Source of the DNA: Azospirillum brasilense
GTDB lineage: Bacteria; Pseudomonadota; Alphaproteobacteria; Azospirillales; Azospirillaceae
Assembly: GCF_022023855.1 (NCBI RefSeq)
Contig: NZ_CP059450.1
Location: 1,252,001-1,316,000, forward strand
Reading direction: 5' to 3'
DNA: 64,000 nucleotides
The notes under the pieces: model-generated
What the model saw: only the letters and a program-made list of their open reading frames with translations
Told to the model about the DNA's origin: nothing
Databases searched by the model: none
In this document: piece by piece, positions 26,593 to 37,852 of the stretch
How positions within the stretch are numbered: position 1 is the first letter of the stretch
How the letters are laid out: each line of letters opens with the position of its first letter
Translations under genes and position numbers: made by a program

Positions 26593-29500
26593 CTACTCCG
26601 GCAGGACGCGCAGGCGCGACGCGGCGGTGCGGGCCGACTGGTGCGGGCGGTAGAGATCCTCCACCACGGCGCCGGGCTGGGCGTAGTCGCCGGGCGTCAC
26701 CGCGCGCACCAGATAGACCAGCCGGAAACGCGGCGCCTGCTTTGTCATGTCGAGCGCGGCGACGTAGCGGTCGTCGCGGTAATCGACGGCGCGGGGCGCG
26801 GTCAGCTCGCCCAGCCAGGACAGGTCGCCCAGCGGCGCCCCGCCCCCGGCGAAGCGGGCGGCCTCGATCTCGAAGCCGGCGGGCAGCGGATCGGACACCA
26901 GGACCTGCCGGTCGACGGGATCGGAGGCGCTGCCCTCCAGGATCACCACCAGCCGGTCGTTCGGACGGACGGCGCCCGGATCGGCGGGGCGGCCGGTCAT
27001 GTCGAACAGGCTGCGGGTCACGGTCATGCCCTGCTCCTCCGCCCCCGGTGCCGCATCGGCGATGCCGGACACCGACAGGATCTGGCGCAGCGGCTCGCCC
27101 CCGGCGTTGCGGATGGCCGGCGGGGCCGCCGGGTCGATGCGCTGGAACAGCGGCTTGACGCCCTCGGCGACCTGATCGGCCCCTTGCTGGTCCTTCTGGG
27201 CGATCTTCATCGACGGCGCCCGGTCGATCAGCGCCCTGGCCGCCTGGAGAAGCCACGCCTGCTCCTGCACGCCGGTGGTGCGGACGGCGGCGTAGGTCTT
27301 TGACAGGCGCTCGGTCGCCTGGGTCAGGCGATCCCGCTCGACCACGCCGCTCTCGCCCATCAGCGCCACCACGCCGGCCTCGTCACGCAGGGACGAGCCG
27401 TAATCGCGCAGGCTGGCCGACACGACGCGGGCGCCGGACAGCCGCCCGAAGGCTTCCGCCGCGCGGTCCTTGTCGCCCAGCGCGGCGATGGCCGTGGCGA
27501 CCTGGGCGCGGGCGAAGTCGGTCTGCAGCTTGTCCCAGAAGGTTTCCTGGAAGTAGCGGACCGCACCGGCGTCGATCATCTTGGCGCGGGCCAGCACATA
27601 GAGCGCGTAGGCGCGGGCCGGCTGCTCGTCGGCCTCCACCCAGGCGTTGTCGAGCGCGCCTCGCAGCCCGTCCAGCCCCTTGCGGTAGGGCCCCTCCGGC
27701 ACGCGGTAGCCGGCGGCCTTGGCGCGGCCCAGGAAGTCGAGCGCGTAAGCGGTCAGCCAGGAATCGGCCTCCCCCTTCGGCGACCAGGCGGCGAAGGCGC
27801 CGTCCATCCGTTGAAAGGTCAGCACGCGGTCCACCGACCGCTGCACCCGCGCCTTCACCCGCTCATCCGAGGCGACGCCCAGCGCCACCGCCACGTCGCC
27901 CAGCGACAGAAGCGGCAGCGCGCGGCTGGCCGTCATCTCCAGCCCGCCGGGGCCGCCGCGCTCCAGCGCGGTCAGCAGGCCGGGAATGTCGAGGTCCGGC
28001 AGGTTGCCGAGCGACAGGGCCGCCGTCGCGGTCTCCGGACGCAGGCCGTTCAACAGGTCGGCGGGCAGCTCGACGCTGCGCTCCGGGGCCAGCATGGAGG
28101 CGGTGCGGCGGGTGACCAGCGGCGAGGCCGGGCGCACCGGGATTTCCCACTGGCGCGTGATGCGCAGGCCGTCCGGCCCGGTCACGTCGAGCGCGATGTG
28201 CCCCGTGCCGACGCCGTTGGCAGTCAGGACCCGCCCGGCGGTGGCCCGCTTGCCCTTGCCCAGCTCCGGCACGGCGATGTTGCCCTCGCTGAGCGACACG
28301 GCACCACTGGCGATCAGGGAGATGGTGTAGGCGCCCGCCGGGCCGGCGACGTTGTCGAGCGTCACCGGGACCACCGCCCGGTCCCCCGGCGCCAGGAAGC
28401 GCGGCAGGCCCAGGTCGGCCAGCACCGGATCGGCGACCAGCATGGAGGATTCGGAGCGGCCGAGCTTGTCCCCGCTCCACGCCACGGCCATCAGGCGCAG
28501 CCGGCCTTGGAAATCGGGGACGTCCAGCGGCACCGCCACCTTGCCCTCCGGCCCCACGGTCAGCACGCCGGAGAACAGGGAGACGACGCGCTCCGACTTC
28601 TGCGGAACGGTGACGCCGACCTGACGCAGCCGCGGAGCGGCGCCGGGGCGCGTGCGGGTGGCGTCCAGGACCGCCGGATCGATCAGCCGCCCGAAGGAAT
28701 CGCGCAGCTCCACGCCCAGGCGGCGCTTGCCCAGATAATGGTCGATGGGATTCGGCGAATGCTGGTCGGTGAGCTGGAGCACGGCGTCGTCCACCGCGGC
28801 GACCGTCACATAGGCCGGCTGGCCCTCCGGCGCGCCCTCCACCACCACCTCGGCGGTGACGGAGCGGCGGGGCTCGGTCTGCGCCGGGGCGGCGACGCGC
28901 ACGTCCAGCGCCCGCTCGTCCCCATCCACCGCCAGCCAGGACAGGCCGACGGCGCGGCGCGCCACGCCCTTGGACGGACCGCCCGCCGCGTCCGGCGCGC
29001 CGAAGGCGGTCGCCAGCACATAGACGCCACCGGTCCAGGTCGGATCGACGGGGATTTCCAGGAACGCCCCCTCCGGCCCGATGCGGCGGGTGGAGGCGTG
29101 GCGGATCTTGCGGTCGGCAACGGCGATCAGCACCTCGCTGTCGTAGGGCGGCTTGACGTAGACCCAGGCGGTCTCGCCGCCCTTGTAGGCGGGCAGCATG
29201 ACGGTCACGTCCACCTGATCGGGACGCTCGCCGGCGGTCGGGGTCATCCACCAGCCGGCGGCGAAGCGCAGGCTGCTCGCCACGCCGGTCTTGGGGTCGA
29301 ACACCTCCAGCCGGTAGCGCCCGGCGGTCACCGGGGCCTCCACGGAAGCCGGCTTGGCCGCCTGGGCGGCGAGCGTGCCGCCGGTCACCCGCTGGTCGCG
29401 CACCGTGACCTTGTAGTCCCAGCGCCCGTTCGCCTCGAACCACGCGTAGTCGTACTCCTCCTCGAACAGCTCGTAGGAGAGTTCCTCCTTGTCCATCGGC

Positions 29501-31473
29501 TGGCCGTCCGGTCCGACCGTCACGACGTCGAAGCCGGCGGTGGCGCCTTCCGGCACCCCATCACCCTCGAAGCGCGGGCGGATGCCGACGGCGAAGGGCT
29601 GGTGGCGCACCGGCAGGACCAGATCGCGGCTGACCGAGCGGCCCCCGATGTCCAGCAGGGTGGCGCGGACCACCGCCTCCAGCGGCTTGGTGCTCTCCGG
29701 CGCCTTGGGCAGCGCGAGATCGGCCTTGGCCTGCCCGTTGCGGTTGGTCGTGAAGCCGGGCAGGTCGCTGCGCAGCGGCTTCACCTCTTCCTGGGCGAGG
29801 CCGAAGCGGTAGCCGGGCAGGTTCGGGTAAGGATTCGCCGCGGCGCGCAGCGTCACCGCCAGCTCGCCCGGCAGGCCCGCCGCCGGTGCGCCGTAGAGGA
29901 AATGCCCGTCGATGGTCAGGGTCGTCTTGCCATCCGCCGGAAGTTCCGCCGCCTCCGCGGCCAGGGCGACATCAAGGCGCGGCGGCACGAAGTCCTCGAC
30001 CAGGAATTCGGCGCGGCCCAGCACCGGACCCATCGTGTTCGGCCCCGTCGTGCTTGATTGCGCGCCAGCCTCCGGCTCGCCATGGGCGGTGACGGCCCAG
30101 GTGCCGGTCATGGCGTTGGCCGGGATCTCGACGCGGGCGGCGAAGCTGCCGCCGCCGGATTCGGCGAGCGGACGGCGGTCCACCTCGAAGCCGTCCGGGC
30201 GCTGGATCTTCAGCGTGACGGGACGGCCGGTGACCGGCTTGGCGTCGGCGTCGCGCAGCAGCATCGCCAGATGCACCGTCTCGCCGGGGCGGTAGATGCC
30301 GCGCTCGGTGTAGAGGAAGGCGTCGGGCTGGCCGGGGACCGGGCGCGCCGGGACCGCCGCCGCGACACCGCCCGGCGCCGCGTTCGGCGCCCCGCCCGCC
30401 GGAGGCGCGTTGGCCAGCGTCGGCGTGACGAGGTCGAGGAAGCCGAAATCCCCCGCCCCGCGGTAGGCGAACAGCGCCTGCACCGGCTCACGCCCGGCGG
30501 CGCGCAGGGCAGTGAGGTCGAAGCGCGCCAGCCCGTCCGCGCCGGTCAGCGCCTTGCCAAGTTCCTCGTTGTTGCGGGCGAGCAGGCGCAGCTCAACGCC
30601 GGCCTCCGGGGTCGCGCTCTTCACGGAGCGGGCGAAGACGACCAGCGCGTCCTCGCCGGTGATGGCGTTCAGGCCGAGGTCGGAGACGACGAACCACTGG
30701 GTCGCCTTGTGGTCCCAGCCGCCGGGCTTGATGTCCTCGGTGCTGGCCACGGCGATGTAGACGCCGGGCTCCAGCCGGCCCAGGACGGCGTCGATCGGAA
30801 AGGGCGTTACCACCGCCTGGTTGCGGCTGTTGCTGATCGCCATCTCCCCGCGCCACACCTCCTGGCCGGAGCGGTCGAGGATCTCGCCAACCTCGTGGTC
30901 GGACATCTGCTGGCCGATGCGGCCGAAATAGATCTTCTCGACCAGACTGCGGTCGTTGATCCGCAGCACCTGGAGCTTCGCCCGGTCGAGGTTGATGGAG
31001 CGCAGCGGCAGCCCGTCGGCGCCGATGCGCGGCAGGATGTAGCCCGCCCCGCGGAAGGCCAGCGCCGGCTTGCGGTTCGGCACCTCGATGTCGCGCGCGT
31101 CGGGGTTGGGCAGGCGCTTCCCGTCGCTGCCCGGCAAGCCGTCGCGCAGGGTGATGCGGTAGCTCTGCCCGTGCTTCAGCCCCTCGACACAGAGCGTGCG
31201 GTCGCGGGCGACGGCGGTCCCGTCGAAGACCGCCCCACCGCCGGCCACCCCATTGCCGGCGGGCGCCACCTCCACATAGTCGCGGTAGTTCACCGCGCGC
31301 GACTTCTCCAGCCGGTCGGTGAAGGTGAAGCAGGCTTGCGGCACGTCGCGCTCCGCCACCACCTCGGCGGAGGAGACGCCGAAGGGCACCGGCTCGGGCG
31401 GCGCGTCGGCGGCGATGACGGGGGTTGAGGACGCGATGAGGACGGCACAGACACGCGCCACTGCACGCAACAT
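26593..31473 (-). CDS. Alpha-2-macroglobulin family protein without thioester
   Basis: A 1626-aa periplasmic protein of the bacterial alpha-2-macroglobulin family, thought to trap proteases. A signal peptide (MLRAVARVCAVLIASSTPVIA) is followed by macroglobulin domains (for example FLYTERGIYRPGETVHL, the MG signature), the alpha-2-macroglobulin core (TVPQKSERVVSLFSGVL) and a thioester-type helical domain. At about residue 1176, where thioester forms read CLEQ, this protein has GLEM (context GGLEMTASRALPLLSL), so the covalent bond cannot form. There is no lipobox Cys. Both points match the YfaS (MagD) type of E. coli rather than YfhM. No pbpC gene is adjacent. The start at 31473 has AGGGAAGA upstream. 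Confidence 0.9.
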   Translation of the reverse strand: MLRAVARVCAVLIASSTPVIAADAPPEPVPFGVSSAEVVAERDVPQACFTFTDRLEKSRAVNYRDYVEVAPAGNGVAGGGAVFDGTAVARDRTLCVEGLKHGQSYRITLRDGLPGSDGKRLPNPDARDIEVPNRKPALAFRGAGYILPRIGADGLPLRSINLDRAKLQVLRINDRSLVEKIYFGRIGQQMSDHEVGEILDRSGQEVWRGEMAISNSRNQAVVTPFPIDAVLGRLEPGVYIAVASTEDIKPGGWDHKATQWFVVSDLGLNAITGEDALVVFARSVKSATPEAGVELRLLARNNEELGKALTGADGLARFDLTALRAAGREPVQALFAYRGAGDFGFLDLVTPTLANAPPAGGAPNAAPGGVAAAVPARPVPGQPDAFLYTERGIYRPGETVHLAMLLRDADAKPVTGRPVTLKIQRPDGFEVDRRPLAESGGGSFAARVEIPANAMTGTWAVTAHGEPEAGAQSSTTGPNTMGPVLGRAEFLVEDFVPPRLDVALAAEAAELPADGKTTLTIDGHFLYGAPAAGLPGELAVTLRAAANPYPNLPGYRFGLAQEEVKPLRSDLPGFTTNRNGQAKADLALPKAPESTKPLEAVVRATLLDIGGRSVSRDLVLPVRHQPFAVGIRPRFEGDGVPEGATAGFDVVTVGPDGQPMDKEELSYELFEEEYDYAWFEANGRWDYKVTVRDQRVTGGTLAAQAAKPASVEAPVTAGRYRLEVFDPKTGVASSLRFAAGWWMTPTAGERPDQVDVTVMLPAYKGGETAWVYVKPPYDSEVLIAVADRKIRHASTRRIGPEGAFLEIPVDPTWTGGVYVLATAFGAPDAAGGPSKGVARRAVGLSWLAVDGDERALDVRVAAPAQTEPRRSVTAEVVVEGAPEGQPAYVTVAAVDDAVLQLTDQHSPNPIDHYLGKRRLGVELRDSFGRLIDPAVLDATRTRPGAAPRLRQVGVTVPQKSERVVSLFSGVLTVGPEGKVAVPLDVPDFQGRLRLMAVAWSGDKLGRSESSMLVADPVLADLGLPRFLAPGDRAVVPVTLDNVAGPAGAYTISLIASGAVSLSEGNIAVPELGKGKRATAGRVLTANGVGTGHIALDVTGPDGLRITRQWEIPVRPASPLVTRRTASMLAPERSVELPADLLNGLRPETATAALSLGNLPDLDIPGLLTALERGGPGGLEMTASRALPLLSLGDVAVALGVASDERVKARVQRSVDRVLTFQRMDGAFAAWSPKGEADSWLTAYALDFLGRAKAAGYRVPEGPYRKGLDGLRGALDNAWVEADEQPARAYALYVLARAKMIDAGAVRYFQETFWDKLQTDFARAQVATAIAALGDKDRAAEAFGRLSGARVVSASLRDYGSSLRDEAGVVALMGESGVVERDRLTQATERLSKTYAAVRTTGVQEQAWLLQAARALIDRAPSMKIAQKDQQGADQVAEGVKPLFQRIDPAAPPAIRNAGGEPLRQILSVSGIADAAPGAEEQGMTVTRSLFDMTGRPADPGAVRPNDRLVVILEGSASDPVDRQVLVSDPLPAGFEIEAARFAGGGAPLGDLSWLGELTAPRAVDYRDDRYVAALDMTKQAPRFRLVYLVRAVTPGDYAQPGAVVEDLYRPHQSARTAASRLRVLPE

Positions 31474-31660
31474 TCGATCTTCCCTGGACCAGCCGCCCGG
31501 CGCGGCGCGCGCGGGCCTATGCGAAAACTTGGGGTCTGCGAAAACACCGTTCTCGGCAAACCGGCGCGGAGTATGCCGAAGCGCCCATGGTTTCGCCACG
31601 GCTTTGCGGCCCCGCCCGGAAAATCCCGCAAGGTGGATTTGGTCGTGGATGGGACGGGGA

Positions 31661-33289
<1,629 letters not shown>

Positions 33290-33436
33290 CCCGGTCTTTC
33301 CACAGGCGGTCCACCGGGGCGGGTCCGGACGTTGATCCGTTCCGGCCCGGTATCGACCCTAGAGGACAAGGGGTATCACGCCACCGAAGTCTCCGGCAAG
33401 CCTCTCCATCCAGCGTTGACGGCGGAGGCCTTCATG

Positions 33437-34624
33437 TCATTTGCGCGTGAAATACGCCCTCAACCGCTCAACCGCGCCATCGAGGATCTCATCCCTCTTG
33501 GAGAAGCAGAAGCGTATGAAGCTTCGCGGCGCGTCCTGTACGAAGAAGGCTCCGACGGGGATGGCGGTCACCCCGGCCTCGGCGGTCAGACGGCGGCAGA
33601 AGGCCTCGTCGTCGCCGTCGAAACCAAAGGGCGACACGTCGGCGACCACGAAATAGGTGCCGGCGGACGGCAGCACCTCGAACCCCACGGCGCGCAGCCC
33701 GTCGGCCAGCCGGTCGCGCTTGGCCTGGAGCCCGCTGGACAACCCGGCGAAATAGGCGTCGTCCTTGCCCAGCCCATAGGCGACCGCCGTCTGAAGGTTG
33801 GGCGGGGTGGTGAAGGTGATGTACTGGTGCGCCTTGGCGACGGGCTGGAGCAGGTGCGGCGCGCCGGTGACGTAGCCGACCTTCCAGCCGGTCAGCGAGA
33901 AGGTCTTGCCCGCGGAGCCGATCTTCAGGCAGCGGTCGCGCATGCCGGGCAGCGTCATCAGCGGAATGTGCTGACGCCCATCGAAGACGATGTGCTCGTA
34001 CACCTCGTCGCACACGGCGAAGGCGTCGAAACGCTGGACGAACTCCGCGAGCAGCTCCAGTTCGGCGCGGCTGAAAACCTTGGCCGCGGGATTCAGCGGG
34101 TCGTTGATGAGAACCAGCTTGGTCTTCGGCGAGAAAGCCGCTTCCAGGTCCGCCCGTGTGAAGCTCCAGTCCGGGGCCTTCAGGCTGACGAAGCGCGGCA
34201 CGCCGCCGGCCAGCCGGACGATCGGCAGGTAGCTGTCGTACATGGGCTGGAACAGCACCACCTCGTCACCCGGCTCGATGAGGCCGAGCAGACTGGCGGT
34301 GAGCGCTTCGGTGGCGCCGGAGGTCACCAGCACGTCGGTCTTCCAATCGATGTCCAGCCCGTAGAACCGCCGGCCATGGGCGGCCAGGGCCTGCCGCAGG
34401 TCCGGCGTGCCCATCATCGGCGGGTACTGGTTCCACCCTTCGAGGATGGCCTTGGCCGCCACGTCCAGCACGTCGGCGGGGCCGCGCTCATCGGGAAAGC
34501 CCTGGCCAAGATTGATCGCCTTGTGCTCGTCCGACAGGCGGGACATCACCTCGAAGATCGTGACCGGGAGGTCAAGCTCCCGCCGACCAAGGAAGCCTGT
34601 CTTCGATTCTCCGGAATTTTGCAT
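33437..34624 (-). CDS. PLP-dependent class I/II aminotransferase
   Basis: A 395-aa fold-type I aminotransferase. The PLP Lys lies in SAGKTFSLTGWKVGY; INLGQGFPDE, TSGATEALTASLLGL and LINDPLNPAAKVFSR are typical of the YbdL/kynurenine-aminotransferase group. NDPLNPAAKV replaces the more usual NNPxNPTGKV. Likely substrates are methionine, aromatic amino acids or kynurenine; in Azospirillum such enzymes can feed indole-3-acetate synthesis, but nothing here shows that. It is a single gene. Confidence 0.88.
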   Translation of the reverse strand: MQNSGESKTGFLGRRELDLPVTIFEVMSRLSDEHKAINLGQGFPDERGPADVLDVAAKAILEGWNQYPPMMGTPDLRQALAAHGRRFYGLDIDWKTDVLVTSGATEALTASLLGLIEPGDEVVLFQPMYDSYLPIVRLAGGVPRFVSLKAPDWSFTRADLEAAFSPKTKLVLINDPLNPAAKVFSRAELELLAEFVQRFDAFAVCDEVYEHIVFDGRQHIPLMTLPGMRDRCLKIGSAGKTFSLTGWKVGYVTGAPHLLQPVAKAHQYITFTTPPNLQTAVAYGLGKDDAYFAGLSSGLQAKRDRLADGLRAVGFEVLPSAGTYFVVADVSPFGFDGDDEAFCRRLTAEAGVTAIPVGAFFVQDAPRSFIRFCFSKRDEILDGAVERLRAYFTRK

Positions 34625-35119
34625 CGAACACCGTCGGTGTGGTTGGGTGAGTTCCGTGGTGGCTGATCGGTGACCGGCCAGATCGGGAGAGCGCCGCCCG
34701 TCTCGGATCGCGGATCGAACGGACGGAATTCAGCGGTCGTCGCACCAGCCTTGTTCCGGCTTGCCTTATCGACGGATTGCAGCCGTTCGTCCAGCGCCTC
34801 GGCGGGGTTTCCCGACCGAGGCGCTGTGCGCGGCCTCCTGTTTCAAGAGCATGCGGTGGCGGGGGACGTGGCGGAACCAGCCGGACACGGCGAGCGTCGA
34901 CAAAATTCCTGCCCGCTCGTGTCGGGCTCCGTCATCGACGGTCGACGCGAACCCAATCGGAGCAAACGCGCGCACCCGACCGCCTCACGGGGGGGGGCCG
35001 AGGCGGCAGGGCGGCGCGAACCGACGCGGCCCAACGGAGACGCCGGGGCCGGGCCTACCCACGAAACCGGGCGGGTGAACCGCATGGGGCCGGGCCCCAA
35101 CGGCAACACCGCCCGCTCC
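34625..35119. other. Intergenic region, no gene seen
   Basis: About 495 bp between the aminotransferase start and the XRE regulator stop, both on the minus strand. Open frames on the plus strand here have Arg/Ala/Pro-rich translations without ribosome sites or family features. A G9-type run occurs at about 34989-34997. The promoter of the aminotransferase should lie near 34630-34700, but no clear -35/-10 is visible. Confidence 0.5.
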
Positions 35120-35644
35120 TCACGCCTGACCGACGCTGTGGCCGGCGTTGCGCCCGCGGCGTCCACGGACGGCGGTCGGGTCGATCGACTCCGCGCCCTC
35201 GTCGAGCGCCGGGCCGCCGGCACCGTCGGCCTGGTCGGCGCAGCGCTCCGCCAGTTCGCGGATCGCCCCGCGGATCTGCGGGTCGCGGATGTTCTGGAAG
35301 TAACGGGCTAGCATCAGCGCCTCGCGGGACCGCAGAGTGCCTTCCGATTCCTCCGCCTGCGGGTTGGCGACCCCCGCCTCCTGGGCGGCGTGGCGTTCCT
35401 CCAGCCCCTCGAAGAAGACGGAGACCGGCACCCGGAAGAACTGGGCCAGCTTGAACAGACGGCTGGCCGAGACCCGGTTGAAGCCGCGCTCGTACTTCTG
35501 AAGCTGCTGGAACGTCAGGCCCAGAGCCGACGCGACATCGCTCTGGCTCAGGCCGGCGAGCATGCGCAGTTCGCGCAGACGCTGCCCAACAAACACATCG
35601 ACCTCGTTGAGGCCTTCCTTCTTCTCACGTCCACGTTTTTTCAC
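35120..35644 (-). CDS. XRE-family transcriptional regulator (PraR/PhrR-like)
   Basis: A 174-aa regulator with an N-terminal Cro/C1 HTH at about residues 19-75 (VGQRLRELRMLAGLSQSDVA, then LGLTFQQLQKYERGFNRVS and FRVPVSVFFEG). This is close in pattern to the PhrR/PraR regulators of rhizobia. The ~85-residue C-terminal part is acidic then Gly/Arg-rich with no domain recognised. The start is GTG at 35644 with GGGGGA upstream. It is divergent from the flagellar cluster, and in rhizobia PraR affects surface behaviour and quorum sensing, so control of motility genes is conceivable but unproved. Confidence 0.85.
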   Translation of the reverse strand: MKKRGREKKEGLNEVDVFVGQRLRELRMLAGLSQSDVASALGLTFQQLQKYERGFNRVSASRLFKLAQFFRVPVSVFFEGLEERHAAQEAGVANPQAEESEGTLRSREALMLARYFQNIRDPQIRGAIRELAERCADQADGAGGPALDEGAESIDPTAVRGRRGRNAGHSVGQA

Positions 35645-36183
35645 AACATTCCCCCATCAAAAAAAGTGGCAAAGCCCCATGTCGCGCGAAGCAACATTCG
35701 GTTCTGCGTTGGAAAGATTCCGACGCGCTTGTGCCACGATCTTTTTGGTATCGGACAAGCGACCATTGCAACTCAGCTATGACGTCGGCGGTGCAAAGTC
35801 AACCACCGTTGCGGCATTTACTACCTACGTCCCAACAAACCACAGAAATAGAAGGGTTATGCACACGCGCATTATTCCTTCTTTCGAGGTAATTTCAAAT
35901 TGCTCAAAGCAGAAACAATCTGACACATGCCCCTTTGCAGCGAATCACCCCCCTCCTCCTCGCTCGCAGGTGGGCAGAAGAGCGTTGCCGACGCGCATCG
36001 ATAGGCACATTTTGCCGGGCACTGGGCAATTTCTGCCCATGAATTAACGCTCTCTTCATCAAGACAGCCCAGCATGCGCGCTTAAGGCAAGGACCGGCGC
36101 GGTTTTTGCAAATTCCTTTTTTGCGTCTGCGAAATCAAGAACTTCCCGGAGATTCACCGGGGCATCCGATCGGGGACTAGCGC
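35645..36183. other. Intergenic control region between the XRE regulator and fliF
   Basis: About 540 bp, distinctly AT-richer than the flanks, without a credible gene. It contains three GANTC sites (35716, 35942, 36151), a partial CtrA-type site TTAA-N7-TTCA (36044-36058), and a -24/-12 promoter (36095-36110). It must also hold the promoter of the divergent regulator. Confidence 0.6.
36095..36110 (+). promoter_or_regulatory. Sigma-54 (-24/-12) promoter of fliF
   Basis: CGGCGCGGTTTTTGCA matches the consensus TGGCACGnnnnTTGCA at all positions but two, with the essential GG and GC kept at 10-bp spacing. It lies about 75 bp upstream of the fliF GTG. FlbD, encoded in this cluster, is the likely activator. 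Confidence 0.7.
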
Positions 36184-37848
36184 GTGAACAACCTTCTGCA
36201 GACCTTGCGCAACCTGGGTCCCGCGCGCTTGGCCGCCATCGGTGGCGTCGGCCTGCTCCTGATCGGATTCTTCGTCTATCTGATGACGCGCCTCTCGACC
36301 CCGGAGATGGAGCTTCTCTACGCCGAACTCCAGCCCACCGAGGCCGCGGCCATCGCCAAGAAGCTGGAGGAGGCGAAGGTCCCCTTCACGGTCGACAAGA
36401 CCGGCACGAAGATCATGGTCGCCGCCGAGCAGGTGGGGCCGACGCGCATGCGGATGGCCGCCGCCGGCCTGCCCTCGGGCGGTTCGATCGGCTACGAGCT
36501 GTTCGACAAGGGCGAAGGCTTCGGCGCCACCAGCTTCATGCAGAACATCAACCACCTGCGCGCCCTGGAAGGCGAGATGGCGCGCACGGTGCAGACGCTG
36601 AACGGCGTGCAGAGCGCCCGCGTCCATCTGGTGCTGCCCAAGCGCGAGCTGTTCGCGCGCCAGCAGAACCCGGCGACGGCCAGCATCTTCATAAAGCTGC
36701 GCCCCGGCGCCCAGCTGTCGCGCGAGAACATCCAGGCGATCCAGCACCTGATCGCCGCCTCCGTCCCGAACCTCGACCCCAGCCGCATCTCCATCGTCGA
36801 CGACAAGGGCACCCTGCTCGCCCGCGGCACCGGCAACGACAGCGCGGACGCCATGCTGGCCTCGGCGGAGGAGAAGAAGGTCGCCTACGAGAGCCGCGTC
36901 GCCCGCATCATCGAGGATCTGCTGGGCCGCACCGTCGGCTACGGCAAGGTGCGGGCGGAGGTGTCGGCCGACCTCGACTTCGACCGCATCACCACGCAGT
37001 CCGAGATCTTCGATCCGGAAAGCCAGGTCGTCCGCTCCACCCAGACGGTGACGGAGGCGAACGAGAGCCACGACCGCGACCCGCTGTCGCCGGTCACCGT
37101 GGACCAGAACCTGCCGACCGCCCAGTCGGGCAACAACGCCGGGCCGATCTCGCAGAACAAGCAGAACCGCAGCGAAGAGACGATCAACTACGAGATCAGC
37201 CGGACCACCAAGAACCACGTCCGCGAATCGGGGCAGGTGCGACGCCTGTCGGTCGCGGTGCTGGTCGACGGCACCTACAGCCTGCCCAAGGACGGCAACC
37301 CGGCGGCCTACCAGCCGCGGCCGGAGCAGGAGCTGGAGAGCATCAAGGCGCTCGTCCGCTCCGCCGTCGGTCTCGATGCCGTGCGCGGCGACACGCTGGA
37401 AGTCATCAACATGCGCTTCTGGTCGCCGGAAGACGACGTCCAGAAGCCGGAGGAGCTGTTCCTCGGCATGACCAAGGACGACCTGTTCCGCATCGCGGAG
37501 ATGGTCGTTCTGGGCATCGTCGCCGTTCTCATCATCCTGCTGGTCATCCGCCCGCTGATCACCCGCGCCTTCGAGAAGGCCGATCAGCAGGAGGAGGACG
37601 ACATGGACCGCCTGCTGGCCGACCAGAGCGGCATGCCCGCCGCCCTGGCCGCGCCGACCGGCGCGCTGGCCCAGGATCTCGCCCTGGAGGCCGCCCAGGC
37701 CGACGAGGAGCTGGAGCAGATGATCGACATCAACCGCGTCGAAGGCCGCGTCCGCGCCTCCTCGCTGCGCAAGGTGGGCGAGATCGTGGAGAAGCATCCG
37801 GAGGAAGCGGTGTCGATCCTGCGCAACTGGCTGTATCAGGAGAGCTGA
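36184..37848 (+). CDS. fliF: Flagellar MS-ring protein FliF
   Basis: A 554-aa inner-membrane protein that forms the MS ring, the base of the flagellum. It has an N-terminal transmembrane helix (LAAIGGVGLLLIGFFVYLM), ring-building YscJ/FliF domains (AELQPTEAAAIAKKLEEAKV, ATASIFIKLRPGAQLS), an extended beta-collar region, a second transmembrane helix (MVVLGIVAVLIILLVI) and a cytosolic tail ending in the FliG-binding type motif (HPEEAVSILRNWL). The start is GTG at 36184. It heads the cluster; fliH follows by 4 bp, with no fliG in between. Confidence 0.96.
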   Translation: MNNLLQTLRNLGPARLAAIGGVGLLLIGFFVYLMTRLSTPEMELLYAELQPTEAAAIAKKLEEAKVPFTVDKTGTKIMVAAEQVGPTRMRMAAAGLPSGGSIGYELFDKGEGFGATSFMQNINHLRALEGEMARTVQTLNGVQSARVHLVLPKRELFARQQNPATASIFIKLRPGAQLSRENIQAIQHLIAASVPNLDPSRISIVDDKGTLLARGTGNDSADAMLASAEEKKVAYESRVARIIEDLLGRTVGYGKVRAEVSADLDFDRITTQSEIFDPESQVVRSTQTVTEANESHDRDPLSPVTVDQNLPTAQSGNNAGPISQNKQNRSEETINYEISRTTKNHVRESGQVRRLSVAVLVDGTYSLPKDGNPAAYQPRPEQELESIKALVRSAVGLDAVRGDTLEVINMRFWSPEDDVQKPEELFLGMTKDDLFRIAEMVVLGIVAVLIILLVIRPLITRAFEKADQQEEDDMDRLLADQSGMPAALAAPTGALAQDLALEAAQADEELEQMIDINRVEGRVRASSLRKVGEIVEKHPEEAVSILRNWLYQES

Positions 37849-37852
37849 CGCG

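Noticed and set aside
34670..35454. Plus-strand open frames between the aminotransferase and the XRE regulator
   Set aside because: Arg/Ala/Pro-rich translations, overlap with the XRE gene, and no start signals.
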